DNA of 64,000 nucleotides, taken from assembly GCF_021044685.1 (NCBI RefSeq), contig NZ_CP088014.1, forward strand, positions 5,814,001-5,878,000, in the 5' to 3' direction. The notes beneath the pieces were generated by a model that ran no database searches, was not told where the DNA came from, and saw only the letters and a program-made list of their open reading frames with translations. The DNA comes from Bradyrhizobium daqingense (lineage in GTDB: Bacteria; Pseudomonadota; Alphaproteobacteria; Rhizobiales; Xanthobacteraceae). Shown here piece by piece: positions 17,581 to 27,268 of the stretch; position 1 is the first letter of the stretch, and every line of letters begins with the position of its first letter. The position numbers and the translations under genes are program-made.

Positions 17581-18624
17581 TCAGGCCCCGACCGTCTCCA
17601 CCGCTGCCAGCATGCCCGTCTTCGGATGACAGTTGAGATATTCGAACAACTGCTCGTCGGCGGCTGCCACCGTCACCTCGTGGTAGAGCCGCAACTTGGC
17701 TGACGGCCCGAGCGTCGACAGATATTTCATCGCAGCACCGAAGATCCTGACATGGGTCGGATGCGACTCCGCCCAGCGTTCGAGCGCAGCGAGACTCCTC
17801 CACCAGCTCTGGCCGTAGGATTTTTCGGTCGCGCTGCCGTCGGCCGCCAGCACCTGCATGTAGCGGTTGGCGTAGCAGCCGATGGCAAGGCCGTCATCGC
17901 GCAGAAAGTTCATGCCTTGACGCAGCACCGGCTCGACATCGTCGAGATAGAGCTTGCGCTCGGATGCTCCAGTATCGCTCCAGTCCTGTCCGGAGCGGAT
18001 CAGGCAAAGATTGTCGTACGCCACGACGCGCAGCCGCGCGCCGTCGCGGATCAGCTCCGGAGCACCGGCCGGCGCCATGGCATCGGTCTGCGACAGCGGG
18101 ATACGGTCGCGCATGCCGCCCCAATAGGCGTGCTCCTGCACCTCGCCGCTCATGCCGTTGGCAATCACCGCAACGCCCTCCGCCCGATCGGGCGAGGAGA
18201 ACAGCGTCTCGTGCCGCTCAACAGTGGGGCGCAGCACCTCGATGAAGGTGCCGACGCCCTCGCGCTGCCGCCCGGTCCACACCTCCCGCGCCGGCGCGAA
18301 CCAGGCGTCGAAGCGCGCGACGTCGTTCCAATAGGCGACCGTGACGACGTTCTCGAAGCCGGACTGATCGACATAGCGCGCCTGGTCCCAGTGCGATGGA
18401 CCGTTCTCCGAAGCGAACAGCCTTGCAATGTCTTTCAACGCGTCCGTCGCAGCCAGTGGCGCCGTGCCACGATATTGAACGCCGAAATAGGCCATCGCAA
18501 CGCGGCTGACCGTAGGCTTGTAGCGCGCCACGAAGGATGGATATGGCGGCTGGTAGTCGTCGGGCACGCGCTTGTGGCGCGTGCGCGCCGTTTCGAGATG
18601 CAGAGGAATTGCGGATTCCATCAT
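17581..18624 (-). CDS. Aldoxime dehydratase (haem-containing)
   Basis: 347 residues resembling phenylacetaldoxime/alkylaldoxime dehydratases, which use ferrous haem b to turn an aldoxime into a nitrile plus water. Family features are an N-terminal Y-F-G-V-Q-Y segment, a conserved A-Y-W-G-G-M-R-D-R region near residue 165, and the E-S-H-P-T-H-V-R-I-F and L-R-L-Y-H-E-V segments, which carry the histidines typical of the haem site. The ATG at 18624 follows GGGGAGG. It is second in an operon with a nitrilase, 16 bases after it. Confidence 0.85.
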   Translation of the reverse strand: MMESAIPLHLETARTRHKRVPDDYQPPYPSFVARYKPTVSRVAMAYFGVQYRGTAPLAATDALKDIARLFASENGPSHWDQARYVDQSGFENVVTVAYWNDVARFDAWFAPAREVWTGRQREGVGTFIEVLRPTVERHETLFSSPDRAEGVAVIANGMSGEVQEHAYWGGMRDRIPLSQTDAMAPAGAPELIRDGARLRVVAYDNLCLIRSGQDWSDTGASERKLYLDDVEPVLRQGMNFLRDDGLAIGCYANRYMQVLAADGSATEKSYGQSWWRSLAALERWAESHPTHVRIFGAAMKYLSTLGPSAKLRLYHEVTVAAADEQLFEYLNCHPKTGMLAAVETVGA

Positions 18625-18640
18625 CGTGTCCTCCCCGCGA

Positions 18641-19657
18641 TCAGCTCGCTGCCGCACCAATGTCCGTTGGCTCGACCATGTCGACCGGCAACGCGAACTG
18701 CTCGACGCGCTGGTATCGCTTCTTGTTGAGCAGGAGCCGCGTCACGTCGGGCCGCGAATAGTGCCCGGCGGGATCGGCGGCATTCTTGGCGATGCCGATG
18801 GCGCCGAGATCGATCTCGGCGATCAGCAGACCCTCCTGATCCGGCGCCAGCTTCTCGCCGATCTGGCTGCCGTCCGGCCCGTAGATCGCCGCGAAGCCGC
18901 CGCCGGCATGCAACAGCGCATGCTTATCGGGCCGGTCGCAGAGCTCGTCGATCATGGCTTGCGACACCGTCGCGCAAGGCGCCAGCACGAAGCAGGAGCC
19001 TTCCACCGCGTAGACGCGTGAAGCCGCATTGTTGACCTCGGCCCCGAGCGCCGGCGCAAAGGGATCGTAGAGCGAGAAGCTCGGCCACGCCGCGACATGC
19101 ACCTGCTCGTTCTGGGCGTACATCGCGTATTTCGACAGCGGCTGGAGATGCTCCCAGCAGCACAGCGCGCCCAAGCGGCCGATGTCGGGCCGCGCATGCA
19201 CGGCGAGATCGCTGCCGTCGCCCTCGCCATAGACGGTGCGCTCGGCATGGGTCGGCCGCAGCTTGCGGCGCTTGGCGATGGTCTCGCCGTCGGGCCCGAT
19301 CAGCCATTGCGCCAGATAAAGGCTGCCGCCCTCGCGCTCCGACAGGCCGAGCACGGCGGTGAGCTTGGCCTTGCGTACGGCATCGCGCAGGCGCTCAGCT
19401 TGCGGGCTGTCATAGGACAGCGAATTGTCGAAGTAGCGCTGCACGAAGCCACGGCCGATCGCCCAGGCCGGCGAGTCCATCCAGATATGCCAGGGGTAAC
19501 CGGGGATGAAGGCTTCGGGAAAGGCGATCAGCTTGGCGCCCTTTTCCGCGGCCTCCCTGATCAGCCCGATCGATTTGTCGATCGAGGCGTCGAGGTCGAG
19601 CCAGGCCGGTGCCGCCTGCACCACCGCCACGTTGTATTTCGGATGTTCGATGCCCAT
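18641..19657 (-). CDS. Nitrilase (aldoxime-pathway type)
   Basis: 338-residue carbon-nitrogen hydrolase with the catalytic triad E48, K132 and C167; the nucleophile lies in the signature A-L-C-C-W-E-H. It fits true nitrilases (nitrile to acid plus ammonia) rather than amidases. The start at 19657 has GGAGG 5 bases upstream; the longer in-frame start at 19690 is unlikely. It is first in the operon with aldoxime dehydratase, so together they would take aldoximes through nitriles to carboxylic acids. Confidence 0.92.
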   Translation of the reverse strand: MGIEHPKYNVAVVQAAPAWLDLDASIDKSIGLIREAAEKGAKLIAFPEAFIPGYPWHIWMDSPAWAIGRGFVQRYFDNSLSYDSPQAERLRDAVRKAKLTAVLGLSEREGGSLYLAQWLIGPDGETIAKRRKLRPTHAERTVYGEGDGSDLAVHARPDIGRLGALCCWEHLQPLSKYAMYAQNEQVHVAAWPSFSLYDPFAPALGAEVNNAASRVYAVEGSCFVLAPCATVSQAMIDELCDRPDKHALLHAGGGFAAIYGPDGSQIGEKLAPDQEGLLIAEIDLGAIGIAKNAADPAGHYSRPDVTRLLLNKKRYQRVEQFALPVDMVEPTDIGAAAS

Positions 19658-19851
19658 TGCCGCCTCCATTGCCGGTTGATCGGAAGCCACGTCCGATGCA
19701 GTCTATTTGGCCAAGCCGGGCGGCCAGGCGCTCGACCACGGCGGAACAAAAACTCGACTGCGAGCGATCGCCCGGTACGGAATTTGCCTCCGGTCAGGCT
19801 CGATCTGCGCCACCATGCTATTTTGCGGGATGTGAAAGGGAGGCTGTCCTG

Positions 19852-20808
19852 ATGCCAATCCAGTTCACGACAGACGGCAGCCCGGGCTACCGGCGGCTCG
19901 CGCTCTGGCAGGATATCGTCTGTGACGTCTTCGTCGGGCTCGACTGCAAGTCGGACCTCGGCAGCGCCTTTCACGGCTCGGTGACGCAGGCCTCGCTCGG
20001 CAAGGCCGTGTGCTCCGAGGTTCGCTCCGACCGCCAGCACGTCTTCCGCACGCCCTCGCGCATCGCGCGCTCGGATCACGATTTCGTCCTGGTCGCGCTC
20101 GGCAATCGTGGCGATGGCGGCGTGGTGCAGGACGGCCGCGAGACCGTGATCCATCCCGGCGAGTTCGCGCTGTACGACACCACGCGACCATACGAGTTGA
20201 AGTTCAACGACAGCTTCACCCAGACCATCTTCAAGGTGCCGCGGGAGATGCTGCAACGCCGGCTCGGTGGCACCGAGACACTGACTGCGATCGCGTTCGG
20301 CGCTGATGTACCGCTCGAACGGCTCGCTTATGATTTCATCGTCAGACTCTGCCAGAGTGCCGACAGGCTGGCTCCGAACAACGCGGCCGCACTGTCGGAG
20401 CAAGCCGTCGATCTGCTTGCGATGGCATTGAGTGAACGGCTCGGCACGACGTCGCTGCCATCCTCGACCCACCGTTCCGCCCTGCTCTTTCGGCTGAAGG
20501 CGCACATCCGCGCGCATCTCGCCGATCCCGACCTCTCGCTCGCGGACACCGCGGCCGTGCTCGGCATCTCGCCGCGCTACGTCAACGACCTTCTCGCCGA
20601 CGAGGACATCTCGTTCCAGCGCCACGTCCTTGCCGAGCGCCTCGCCCGATGCCGGCGCGACCTCGCCTCGCCGATGCTCGCCCATCGCCACATCAGTGAG
20701 ATCGCGTTCGCCTGGGGCTTCAACGACCTCTCGCATTTCGGCCGCGTCTTCCGCGAGCATTTTGGGATGTCTCCACGCGACTTCAGGCAGAGCCAGCTGC
20801 GGCATTGA
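19852..20808 (+). CDS. AraC family transcriptional regulator, putative activator of aldoxime operon
   Basis: 318 residues. An N-terminal AraC-binding-like sensor domain (about 1-200) is followed by two helix-turn-helix motifs (about 215-318) ending I-A-F-A-W-G-F-N-D-L-S-H-F. A GGGAGG ribosome-binding site precedes the ATG. It lies divergently beside the nitrilase-aldoxime dehydratase operon, as OxdR-type regulators do in other nitrile-degrading bacteria, so it probably senses an aldoxime or nitrile. Confidence 0.88.
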   Translation: MPIQFTTDGSPGYRRLALWQDIVCDVFVGLDCKSDLGSAFHGSVTQASLGKAVCSEVRSDRQHVFRTPSRIARSDHDFVLVALGNRGDGGVVQDGRETVIHPGEFALYDTTRPYELKFNDSFTQTIFKVPREMLQRRLGGTETLTAIAFGADVPLERLAYDFIVRLCQSADRLAPNNAAALSEQAVDLLAMALSERLGTTSLPSSTHRSALLFRLKAHIRAHLADPDLSLADTAAVLGISPRYVNDLLADEDISFQRHVLAERLARCRRDLASPMLAHRHISEIAFAWGFNDLSHFGRVFREHFGMSPRDFRQSQLRH

Positions 20809-20956
20809 TCTCGTTCCGGCTAGCCATCGCCTGCACGACTAGGCCAGTCGCAAGCAAAGCCGGTATGTGAGCGCGTGATAGGACGCGGCGCCTGCTTGCA
20901 CTATCCTTCGACATCGAGCCGTACGGATCAATCGTCGGCCAGCAAGGAGCAGATCG

Positions 20957-21982
20957 ATGGAATACCGACGCTTGGGCCGGTCAGGCCTCATGGTGCCTGC
21001 TTTGAGCCTGGGAACGGGCACCTTTGGCGGCGTCGGCCGCCTTGCTGCGTGGGGCACGACCGATGCGACCGAGGCCCGGCGCCTTCTGGACATCTGCCTC
21101 GAGGCCGGCGTGTCGATGTTCGACACCGCCAACGTCTATTCGCTCGGCGAGTCCGAGCGGGTGCTCGGCGAAGCCATCAAGGGCCGCCGCGACAAGGTCC
21201 TGATCTCGACCAAGGCGACCTTCCGCTTCGGCGATGGTCCCAACGACATCGGCTCGTCGCGGCAGAATCTGCTCAAAGCCATCGACGGTTCGCTGAGCCG
21301 GCTCGGCACCGATTACATCGACCTGTTCCAGCTCCATGGCTTCGATGCCTTCACCCCGCCCGAAGAGGTGCTCTCAACCCTCGACGTGCTCGTGCGCGCC
21401 GGCAAGATCCGTTACGTCGGCGTCTCGAATTTTTCGGGCTGGCACCTGATGAAGTCGCTGGCGGTCGCCGACAAGCACGGCTTCCCACGCTACGTCGCGA
21501 ACCAGACCTACTATTCACTGATCGGGCGCGACTACGAATGGGAGCTGATGCCGCTGGGGCTCGACCAGGGATTGGGCGCCGTGGTCTGGTCGCCGCTTGG
21601 ATGGGGCCGTCTCACCGGCAAGATCCGCCGCGGCCAGCCGAAGCCCGAGGTGAGCCGCCTGCCCAAGACCGCCGAGTTCGGCCCGCCGGTGCCGGACGAG
21701 CATGTCTATCGTGTCGTCGATGCCATCGACGAGATCGCGAAGGAGACCGGCAAGAGCGTCTCGCAGATCGCGCTGAACTGGCTGCTGCAGCGCCCCACGG
21801 TCTCGACACTGATCATCGGCGCCCGCAACGAGACGCAGCTGCGCGAAAATCTCGGCGCGGTCGGCTGGTCCTTGACCAAGGACCAGGTCGCAAAGCTCGA
21901 TGCCGCGAGCAAGGTGACGCTGCCCTATCCCTATTGGCACCAGCGCACGACCTTTACCGACCGCAATCCGCCGGCGGTGTAG
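20957..21982 (+). CDS. Aldo/keto reductase
   Basis: 341-residue NADPH-dependent TIM-barrel oxidoreductase. The tetrad is visible as D55 (F-D-T-A), Y60, K near 85 and H near 127 (Q-L-H-G-F), and the cofactor site as I-I-G-A-R-N near the C-terminus. It belongs to the YajO/AKR5-like group with an A-A-W-G-T extension in the first loop. An AAGGAGC ribosome-binding site precedes the ATG. Substrate unknown. Confidence 0.9.
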   Translation: MEYRRLGRSGLMVPALSLGTGTFGGVGRLAAWGTTDATEARRLLDICLEAGVSMFDTANVYSLGESERVLGEAIKGRRDKVLISTKATFRFGDGPNDIGSSRQNLLKAIDGSLSRLGTDYIDLFQLHGFDAFTPPEEVLSTLDVLVRAGKIRYVGVSNFSGWHLMKSLAVADKHGFPRYVANQTYYSLIGRDYEWELMPLGLDQGLGAVVWSPLGWGRLTGKIRRGQPKPEVSRLPKTAEFGPPVPDEHVYRVVDAIDEIAKETGKSVSQIALNWLLQRPTVSTLIIGARNETQLRENLGAVGWSLTKDQVAKLDAASKVTLPYPYWHQRTTFTDRNPPAV

Positions 21983-22155
21983 GCACCTCTCCAAGCACGA
22001 AATCACGGACAGGCTCGCGAAGGCCGCCGATGCCCTGCCGCGCCCGGGGAACCAGACTTCGACATGGGAACTGTCCGTGTCCTGCCGGGTTGCGATCCAT
22101 CCTGCGATTTCCTATCCGGAGGTGAGCCACGGCTCGGATCAAGCGCGCTCTCATC

Positions 22156-23577
22156 ATGTCGTCCGCACCCGTCGAGCATGCCGACGGCCTGCCGCAGCCG
22201 CAGCGCAACCAGGCGGTCCTGACCATTGCGCTCGGCATCATCATGGCGGTGGTCGACAGCGCCATCGCCAATGTGGCGCTGCCAACGATCGCGGCCGACC
22301 TCGATGCGAGCCCGGCCTTCTCGATCTGGATCGTCAACGGCTACCAGCTCGCGATCACGATCTCGCTGCTGCCGCTGGCGTCGCTCGGCGAGATCGTCGG
22401 CTATCGCCGCGTCTATCTCGTCGGACTGGTGCTGTTCACGATTGCGTCCGCCTTTTGCGCGCTGGCGCACACGCTGCCGCTGCTGACGCTCGCGCGCATC
22501 CTCCAGGGCTTTGGTGCGGCCGGGATCATGAGCGTCAACGCGGCGCTGGTGCGCTTCACCTATCCGCGCAGTCAGCTCGGCCGCGGCATCGGGCTCAACG
22601 CGCTCGTGGTCGCCTTCTCGGCCGCGGTCGGTCCGACGCTCGCGGCCGGCATTCTCGCGGTCGGAAGCTGGCCGTGGCTGTTCGCCATCAACGTGCCGCT
22701 CGGCGCGGTGACGTTGCTGATCGGCCTGCGCAGCCTGCCGCACACCAAGCCCGCGACTCGTTCCTTCGACTGGCAGAGCGCAGGCCTGTCCGCGATCACG
22801 TTCGGCGTCGGCATCGCGGCGGTCGACAGCGTCGGTCATGGCCAGGCCGCGATCACCTGCCTCGTGCAGTTCGCCATCGCGCTCGTCGCCGGGGCGCTGC
22901 TGATCTATCGCGAAACGCACATGACCTCGCCGCTGTTGCCGGTCGATCTGTTGCGCATCCCGGTGTTCGCGCTGTCGATTGCGACCTCGATCGCATCGTT
23001 CTGCGGGCAGATGCTGGCCTTCGTCGCGATCCCCTTCTACCTCCAGAGCCGCTTCGGCTATTCGGCGGTGCACATGGGCCTGTTGATCACGCCCTGGCCG
23101 ATCGCGGTGGCGTTCGCAGCACCGCTTGCCGGCCGTCTGGTCGAGCATTATCCGGCCGGCCTGCTCGGCGGCATCGGGCTCACGCTGTTTGCCTGTGGCC
23201 TTGCCGCGCTGGCTTTCCTGCCCGCAAGCCCGACGCCGCTCGACGTGATCTGGCGCATGGCGCTGGCCGGCGCCGGCTTCGGCCTGTTCCAGACCCCCAA
23301 CAACCGCACCATGATCGCGGCCGCCCCGCGCGAGCGCGCCGGCGGCGCCAGCGGCATGCTGGGCACGGCGCGGCTGCTCGGGCAGACCACGGGCGCTGCG
23401 CTGGTCGCGCTGCTCCTCGGGCGGTATCCGGTGGAGGGCACCAGGCTGGCGCTTCTCGCCGGCGTCGGATTTGCGCTCTGCGGCGCTGTGCTGAGCATGC
23501 TGCGCCTGTCGCCTGCGGGCGCACGCGGCGCCGAGCACGTCCGCGTGCAGGACGATCAGCGCTTGCGCGGCGAATAG
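22156..23577 (+). CDS. MFS transporter, DHA2 drug-exporter family
   Basis: 473 residues with 14 predicted helices as in QacA/SmvA-like drug:H+ antiporters. The motif near residue 35 (V-D-S-A-I-A-N-V-A-L-P-T-I) and motif C region (G-P-T-L-A-A-G-I-L) are typical. It probably exports lipophilic or cationic compounds. No regulator lies beside it. It follows the aldo/keto reductase by 173 bases on the same strand and may have its own promoter. Confidence 0.88.
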   Translation: MSSAPVEHADGLPQPQRNQAVLTIALGIIMAVVDSAIANVALPTIAADLDASPAFSIWIVNGYQLAITISLLPLASLGEIVGYRRVYLVGLVLFTIASAFCALAHTLPLLTLARILQGFGAAGIMSVNAALVRFTYPRSQLGRGIGLNALVVAFSAAVGPTLAAGILAVGSWPWLFAINVPLGAVTLLIGLRSLPHTKPATRSFDWQSAGLSAITFGVGIAAVDSVGHGQAAITCLVQFAIALVAGALLIYRETHMTSPLLPVDLLRIPVFALSIATSIASFCGQMLAFVAIPFYLQSRFGYSAVHMGLLITPWPIAVAFAAPLAGRLVEHYPAGLLGGIGLTLFACGLAALAFLPASPTPLDVIWRMALAGAGFGLFQTPNNRTMIAAAPRERAGGASGMLGTARLLGQTTGAALVALLLGRYPVEGTRLALLAGVGFALCGAVLSMLRLSPAGARGAEHVRVQDDQRLRGE

Positions 23578-23705
23578 CGCGGGCCCACGCCCAGGCTATG
23601 GCTGTTTTCGTGCACAACCCCTGCGTGGCTTAACTATTCAGACCTATTGCCTATTGCCCTCCCGCTCCGGTTGCGCTTCAGTGACGGCGGGACAAGGGGC
23701 ATTTC

Positions 23706-24155
23706 ATGCGTTTATTTGGAATTGTGGCGCTCAGCGTCATGCTGGGCGGCTGCGCGTCTGTCACGCGCGGCACTACCGAGAATATCAGCATCTCATCGAC
23801 ACCGTCGGGCGTGGAAGCAGTCGTGAGCGGGCTTGAAGTGCCCACCACCTGCACCACGCCATGCGCCATCGTCGCCAAACGCAGTGCCGACATCACGATC
23901 ACCTTCGAGAAGGAAGGCTATCAATCGCAGACGGTGCAACTTACGAAGGAAGTGTCTGGCACGGGCGCCGCCGGCTTCGCCGGCAATCTCCTGGCGGGCG
24001 GCGTCATCGGCATGGGAGTTGATGCAGCGACGGGCGCGGCAACCGATCACAAGCCGAATCCGGTCATCGTAACGATGCAACCGACCGTCCCGCGTGCCGC
24101 ACCGCGCGCGCCGAAGAAGCCGCGGCCGGCCCATGCGCCGGAGGCCGGCACGTAA
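23706..24155 (+). CDS. Lipoprotein with PEGA-like domain
   Basis: 149 residues. Residues 1-15 are a lipoprotein signal peptide with lipobox L-G-G-C, and C15 would be lipidated. The following about 60 residues (S-S-T-P-S-G-V-E-A-V-V-S-G...E-K-E-G-Y-Q) match the PEGA pattern of cell-surface proteins. A hydrophobic G/A-rich stretch at about 87-112 follows, then a Pro/Ala/Lys-rich tail. Function unknown. Confidence 0.8.
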   Translation: MRLFGIVALSVMLGGCASVTRGTTENISISSTPSGVEAVVSGLEVPTTCTTPCAIVAKRSADITITFEKEGYQSQTVQLTKEVSGTGAAGFAGNLLAGGVIGMGVDAATGAATDHKPNPVIVTMQPTVPRAAPRAPKKPRPAHAPEAGT

Positions 24156-24192
24156 GGGGCTTTCCGCGGTCCGATACCAACACCAACAAGAA

Positions 24193-24216
24193 GGCCGGCT
24201 TTTCAGCCGGCCTTTT
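24193..24216. terminator. Intrinsic terminator after the lipoprotein gene
   Basis: Perfect 8-base stem GGCCGGCT / AGCCGGCC with a TTTC loop and a following TTTT run. It lies 37 bases after the lipoprotein stop and before the convergent clpA end. The minus-strand side has a weaker T run, so it may work both ways. Confidence 0.85.
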
Positions 24217-24235
24217 CGATTTCGTCACACGCCGA

Positions 24236-26644
24236 TCAGACCTTGACCAGCGGCCCCTTCGAGGTCGGCCCCTTCGAGCCGCCGGGGCCGCCCGGCTTGG
24301 ACTTGCCCGGCGGACGCTTGCGGGTGCCGGGCAGCTTCTCCTGCTTCGGCGTGACCGGACCGTCGAGGAATTCGAAGCCGATCTTCTCCTTGGTCTCGTC
24401 GGCCTCGTCCTTGACGAGAACGACGCGAACATGGCCGCCGCCCTTGAGCTTGCCGAACAGCACCTCGTCGGCCAGCGGCTTCTTGATGTGCTCCTGGATC
24501 ACGCGGGCCATGGGGCGTGCCCCCATCTGCTCGTCGTAGCCATGCTGGACCAGCCAGGCCTTGGCGGGCTCGGACAGCTCGATGGTGACGTCGCGATCGC
24601 CGAGCTGCGCCTCGAGCTGAAGCACGAACTTCTCGACCACGGTGCCGATCACCTCGACGCTGAGATGGCCGAACGAGACGATGGCATCGAGGCGGTTGCG
24701 GAATTCGGGCGCGAACTGCCGGTTGATCGCCTCGTGGTCGTCGCCTTCCCGCTTCGAGCGGGTGAAGCCAAACGCCTGCTTGGCGAGATCCGCCGCGCCG
24801 GCATTCGTCGTCATGATCAGGATCACGTTGCGGAAGTTGACCTGCTTGCCGTTGTGATCGGTGAGCCGGCCGTGATCCATGATCTGGAGCAACACGTTGT
24901 AGAGATCCGGATGCGCCTTCTCGATCTCGTCCAGCAGCACCACGCAATGCGGATGCTGATCGACGCCATCGGTGAGCAGGCCGCCCTGGTCGAACCCGAC
25001 ATAGCCGGGAGGCGCGCCGATCAGGCGCGACACGGTGTGTCGCTCCATGTATTCCGACATGTCGAAGCGCAAGAGCTCGACGCCGAGCGTCGCCGCGAGC
25101 TGCTTGGCGACTTCGGTCTTGCCGACGCCGGTGGGCCCTGAGAACAGGTAGCACCCGATCGGCTTCTCCGGTTCGCGCAGGCCGGCACGCGCCAGCTTGA
25201 TCGAAGCGGCGAGCGACTCGATCGCCTTGTCCTGGCCGAACACGGTGCGCTTCAGGGTCTGCTCGAGATGTTTGAGCACCTCGGCGTCGTCCTTCGACAC
25301 GCTCTTCGGCGGGATCCGCGCCATCGAGGCGATCGTGGTCTCGATCTCCTTGATGCCGATGGTCTTCTTGCGCTTGTTCTCGGCCACCAGCATCTGCGCC
25401 GCACCGGACTCGTCGATCACGTCAATCGCCTTGTCCGGCAGCTTGCGGTCGTGGATGTAGCGCGAGGAGAGCTGCACCGCGGCCTCGATCGCCTCATTGG
25501 TGTACTTCAGACGGTGATAGTCCTCGAAGTACGGCTTGAGGCCCTTGAGGATCGCGATCGCGTCCTCGACCGTCGGCTCGTTGATGTCGATCTTCTGGAA
25601 GCGCCGCACCAGCGCGCGGTCCTTCTCGAAGTGCTGGCGGTACTCCTTGTAGGTGGTGGAGCCCATGCAGCGGATCGTGCCCGAGGCCAGAGCCGGCTTG
25701 AGCAGGTTCGAGGCGTCCATCGCCCCGCCCGACGTCGCGCCCGCACCGATCACGGTGTGGATCTCGTCGATGAACAGGATGGCGTTGGGATGCGCCTCGA
25801 GCTCCTTCAGCACCTGCTTCAGGCGCTCCTCGAAGTCGCCGCGATAGCGCGTGCCTGCGAGCAGCGTGCCCATGTCGAGCGAGAACACGGTGGCGGCCGC
25901 GAGCACCTCCGGCACCTCGCTGTCGACGATGCGCTTGGCGAGACCTTCCGCGATCGCGGTCTTGCCGACACCGGCTTCGCCGACGAACAGCGGATTGTTC
26001 TTCTGTCGGCGGCACAGCACCTGGATCGCGCGGTTGATCTCGGAGTTGCGTCCGATCACCGGATCGATCTTGCCGTCGCGCGCCTTCTTGTTGAGGTTGA
26101 CGCAATAGGTCTCGAGCGCCTCGCCCTTCTTCTTGGCGTCCTCGTTGCCCTTGGTCTCGGTCTCCTCGTCGACGCCGCGCACGGGCCGCGCTTCGGAGAC
26201 GCCCGGCCGCTTGGCGATGCCGTGGCTGATGTAGTTGACCGCGTCGTAGCGCGTCATGTCCTGCTCCTGCAGGAAATACGCGGCATGGCTTTCCCGCTCG
26301 GCGAAGATCGCGATCAGCACGTTGGCGCCGGTCACCTCTTCGCGGCCGGACGACTGCACGTGGATCACGGCGCGCTGGATCACACGCTGGAAGCCGGCGG
26401 TCGGCTTGGCGTCGTCGGCGCCATCCGTCACCAGATTCTCGAATTCGGTCTCAAGATAGTTGACGAGGCTCGTACGGAGCTTGTCGAGATCGACGCTACA
26501 GGCGCGCATGACCGCGGCTGCATCGGAGTCGTCGATCAAAGAAAGCAAGAGATGCTCGAGCGTCGCGTATTGGTGATGACGCTCGTTTGCGATCGCCAGC
26601 GCACGATGCAGGGATTGTTCAAGGCTTTGGGAAAAAGTCGGCAT
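24236..26644 (-). CDS. clpA: ATP-dependent Clp protease ATP-binding subunit ClpA
   Basis: 802-residue AAA+ unfoldase that feeds substrates to ClpP. Two Clp_N repeats (about 1-145) form the ClpS-binding domain. D1 carries G-E-A-G-V-G-K-T near residue 220, and D2 carries G-P-T-G-V-G-K-T near 500. The last about 40 residues form an unusual Gly/Pro/Lys-rich tail not present in E. coli ClpA. It lies 291 bases downstream of clpS on the same strand. Confidence 0.96.
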   Translation of the reverse strand: MPTFSQSLEQSLHRALAIANERHHQYATLEHLLLSLIDDSDAAAVMRACSVDLDKLRTSLVNYLETEFENLVTDGADDAKPTAGFQRVIQRAVIHVQSSGREEVTGANVLIAIFAERESHAAYFLQEQDMTRYDAVNYISHGIAKRPGVSEARPVRGVDEETETKGNEDAKKKGEALETYCVNLNKKARDGKIDPVIGRNSEINRAIQVLCRRQKNNPLFVGEAGVGKTAIAEGLAKRIVDSEVPEVLAAATVFSLDMGTLLAGTRYRGDFEERLKQVLKELEAHPNAILFIDEIHTVIGAGATSGGAMDASNLLKPALASGTIRCMGSTTYKEYRQHFEKDRALVRRFQKIDINEPTVEDAIAILKGLKPYFEDYHRLKYTNEAIEAAVQLSSRYIHDRKLPDKAIDVIDESGAAQMLVAENKRKKTIGIKEIETTIASMARIPPKSVSKDDAEVLKHLEQTLKRTVFGQDKAIESLAASIKLARAGLREPEKPIGCYLFSGPTGVGKTEVAKQLAATLGVELLRFDMSEYMERHTVSRLIGAPPGYVGFDQGGLLTDGVDQHPHCVVLLDEIEKAHPDLYNVLLQIMDHGRLTDHNGKQVNFRNVILIMTTNAGAADLAKQAFGFTRSKREGDDHEAINRQFAPEFRNRLDAIVSFGHLSVEVIGTVVEKFVLQLEAQLGDRDVTIELSEPAKAWLVQHGYDEQMGARPMARVIQEHIKKPLADEVLFGKLKGGGHVRVVLVKDEADETKEKIGFEFLDGPVTPKQEKLPGTRKRPPGKSKPGGPGGSKGPTSKGPLVKV

Positions 26645-26935
26645 TCGCGTCCTCTATGGCCCCCACCATCATGGTCGTGATCGCCCGGTCAGGCAACAAC
26701 AACCTTTGTCACATATAGTTATACAAGATCGCGGCGAAAGACCGGTTCCGCGACTCCGCAGCTAGCCACCTGCGCTATTCTCGATGCAAAACCCGTTCCG
26801 ATTTGGGCGGGACCAGCGCCGGCGCAGAATTCCGCGAGCTTCCCGGCTGCAATGGGCATTGCGCGCACATCGGACGCGACGATCACGCCGCGACATACGC
26901 AACGAAAGCCGGCTTCGAACGCGCCGCGAGAGGTC

Positions 26936-27268
26936 CTACTTCTTTTCCATCACGCATTGCAGCGGATGCTGGTGCTTGCGGGCGAAATCCATCACCTGCG
27001 TCACCTTGGTCTCGGCAATCTCGTAGGTGAACACACCACACTCGCCGATCCCGTGATGATGGACGTGGAGCATGATCTTGGTCGCGGCCTCGACGTCCTT
27101 CTGGAAGAACTTCTCCAGCACATGGACGACGAATTCCATCGGCGTGTAGTCGTCATTGAGGATCAGCACACGATACAGGTTCGGCCGCTTGGTCTTGGGC
27201 TTGACCTTGGTGATGACGGAGGTGTTCGGCCCCGTCGGACCATTGGAACGATTGTCGTCATTGCTCAT
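26936..27268 (-). CDS. clpS: ATP-dependent Clp protease adaptor ClpS
   Basis: 110-residue adaptor that binds N-degron substrates and passes them to ClpAP. The conserved core Y-R-V-L-I-L-N-D-D-Y-T-P-M-E-F-V and H-V-H-H-H-G-I-G are present. The ATG at 27268 is chosen for family length; longer in-frame starts exist up to 27343, and none has a good ribosome-binding site. It is upstream of clpA on the same strand. Confidence 0.94.
   Translation of the reverse strand: MSNDDNRSNGPTGPNTSVITKVKPKTKRPNLYRVLILNDDYTPMEFVVHVLEKFFQKDVEAATKIMLHVHHHGIGECGVFTYEIAETKVTQVMDFARKHQHPLQCVMEKK

Noticed and set aside
22003..23538. 511-codon minus-strand frame opposite the DHA2 exporter
   Set aside because: Arg/Gln/Asp/Ala-rich shadow, no domain.
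25268..26680. 470-codon plus-strand frame opposite clpA
   Set aside because: Antisense shadow of clpA with no start context and no domain.
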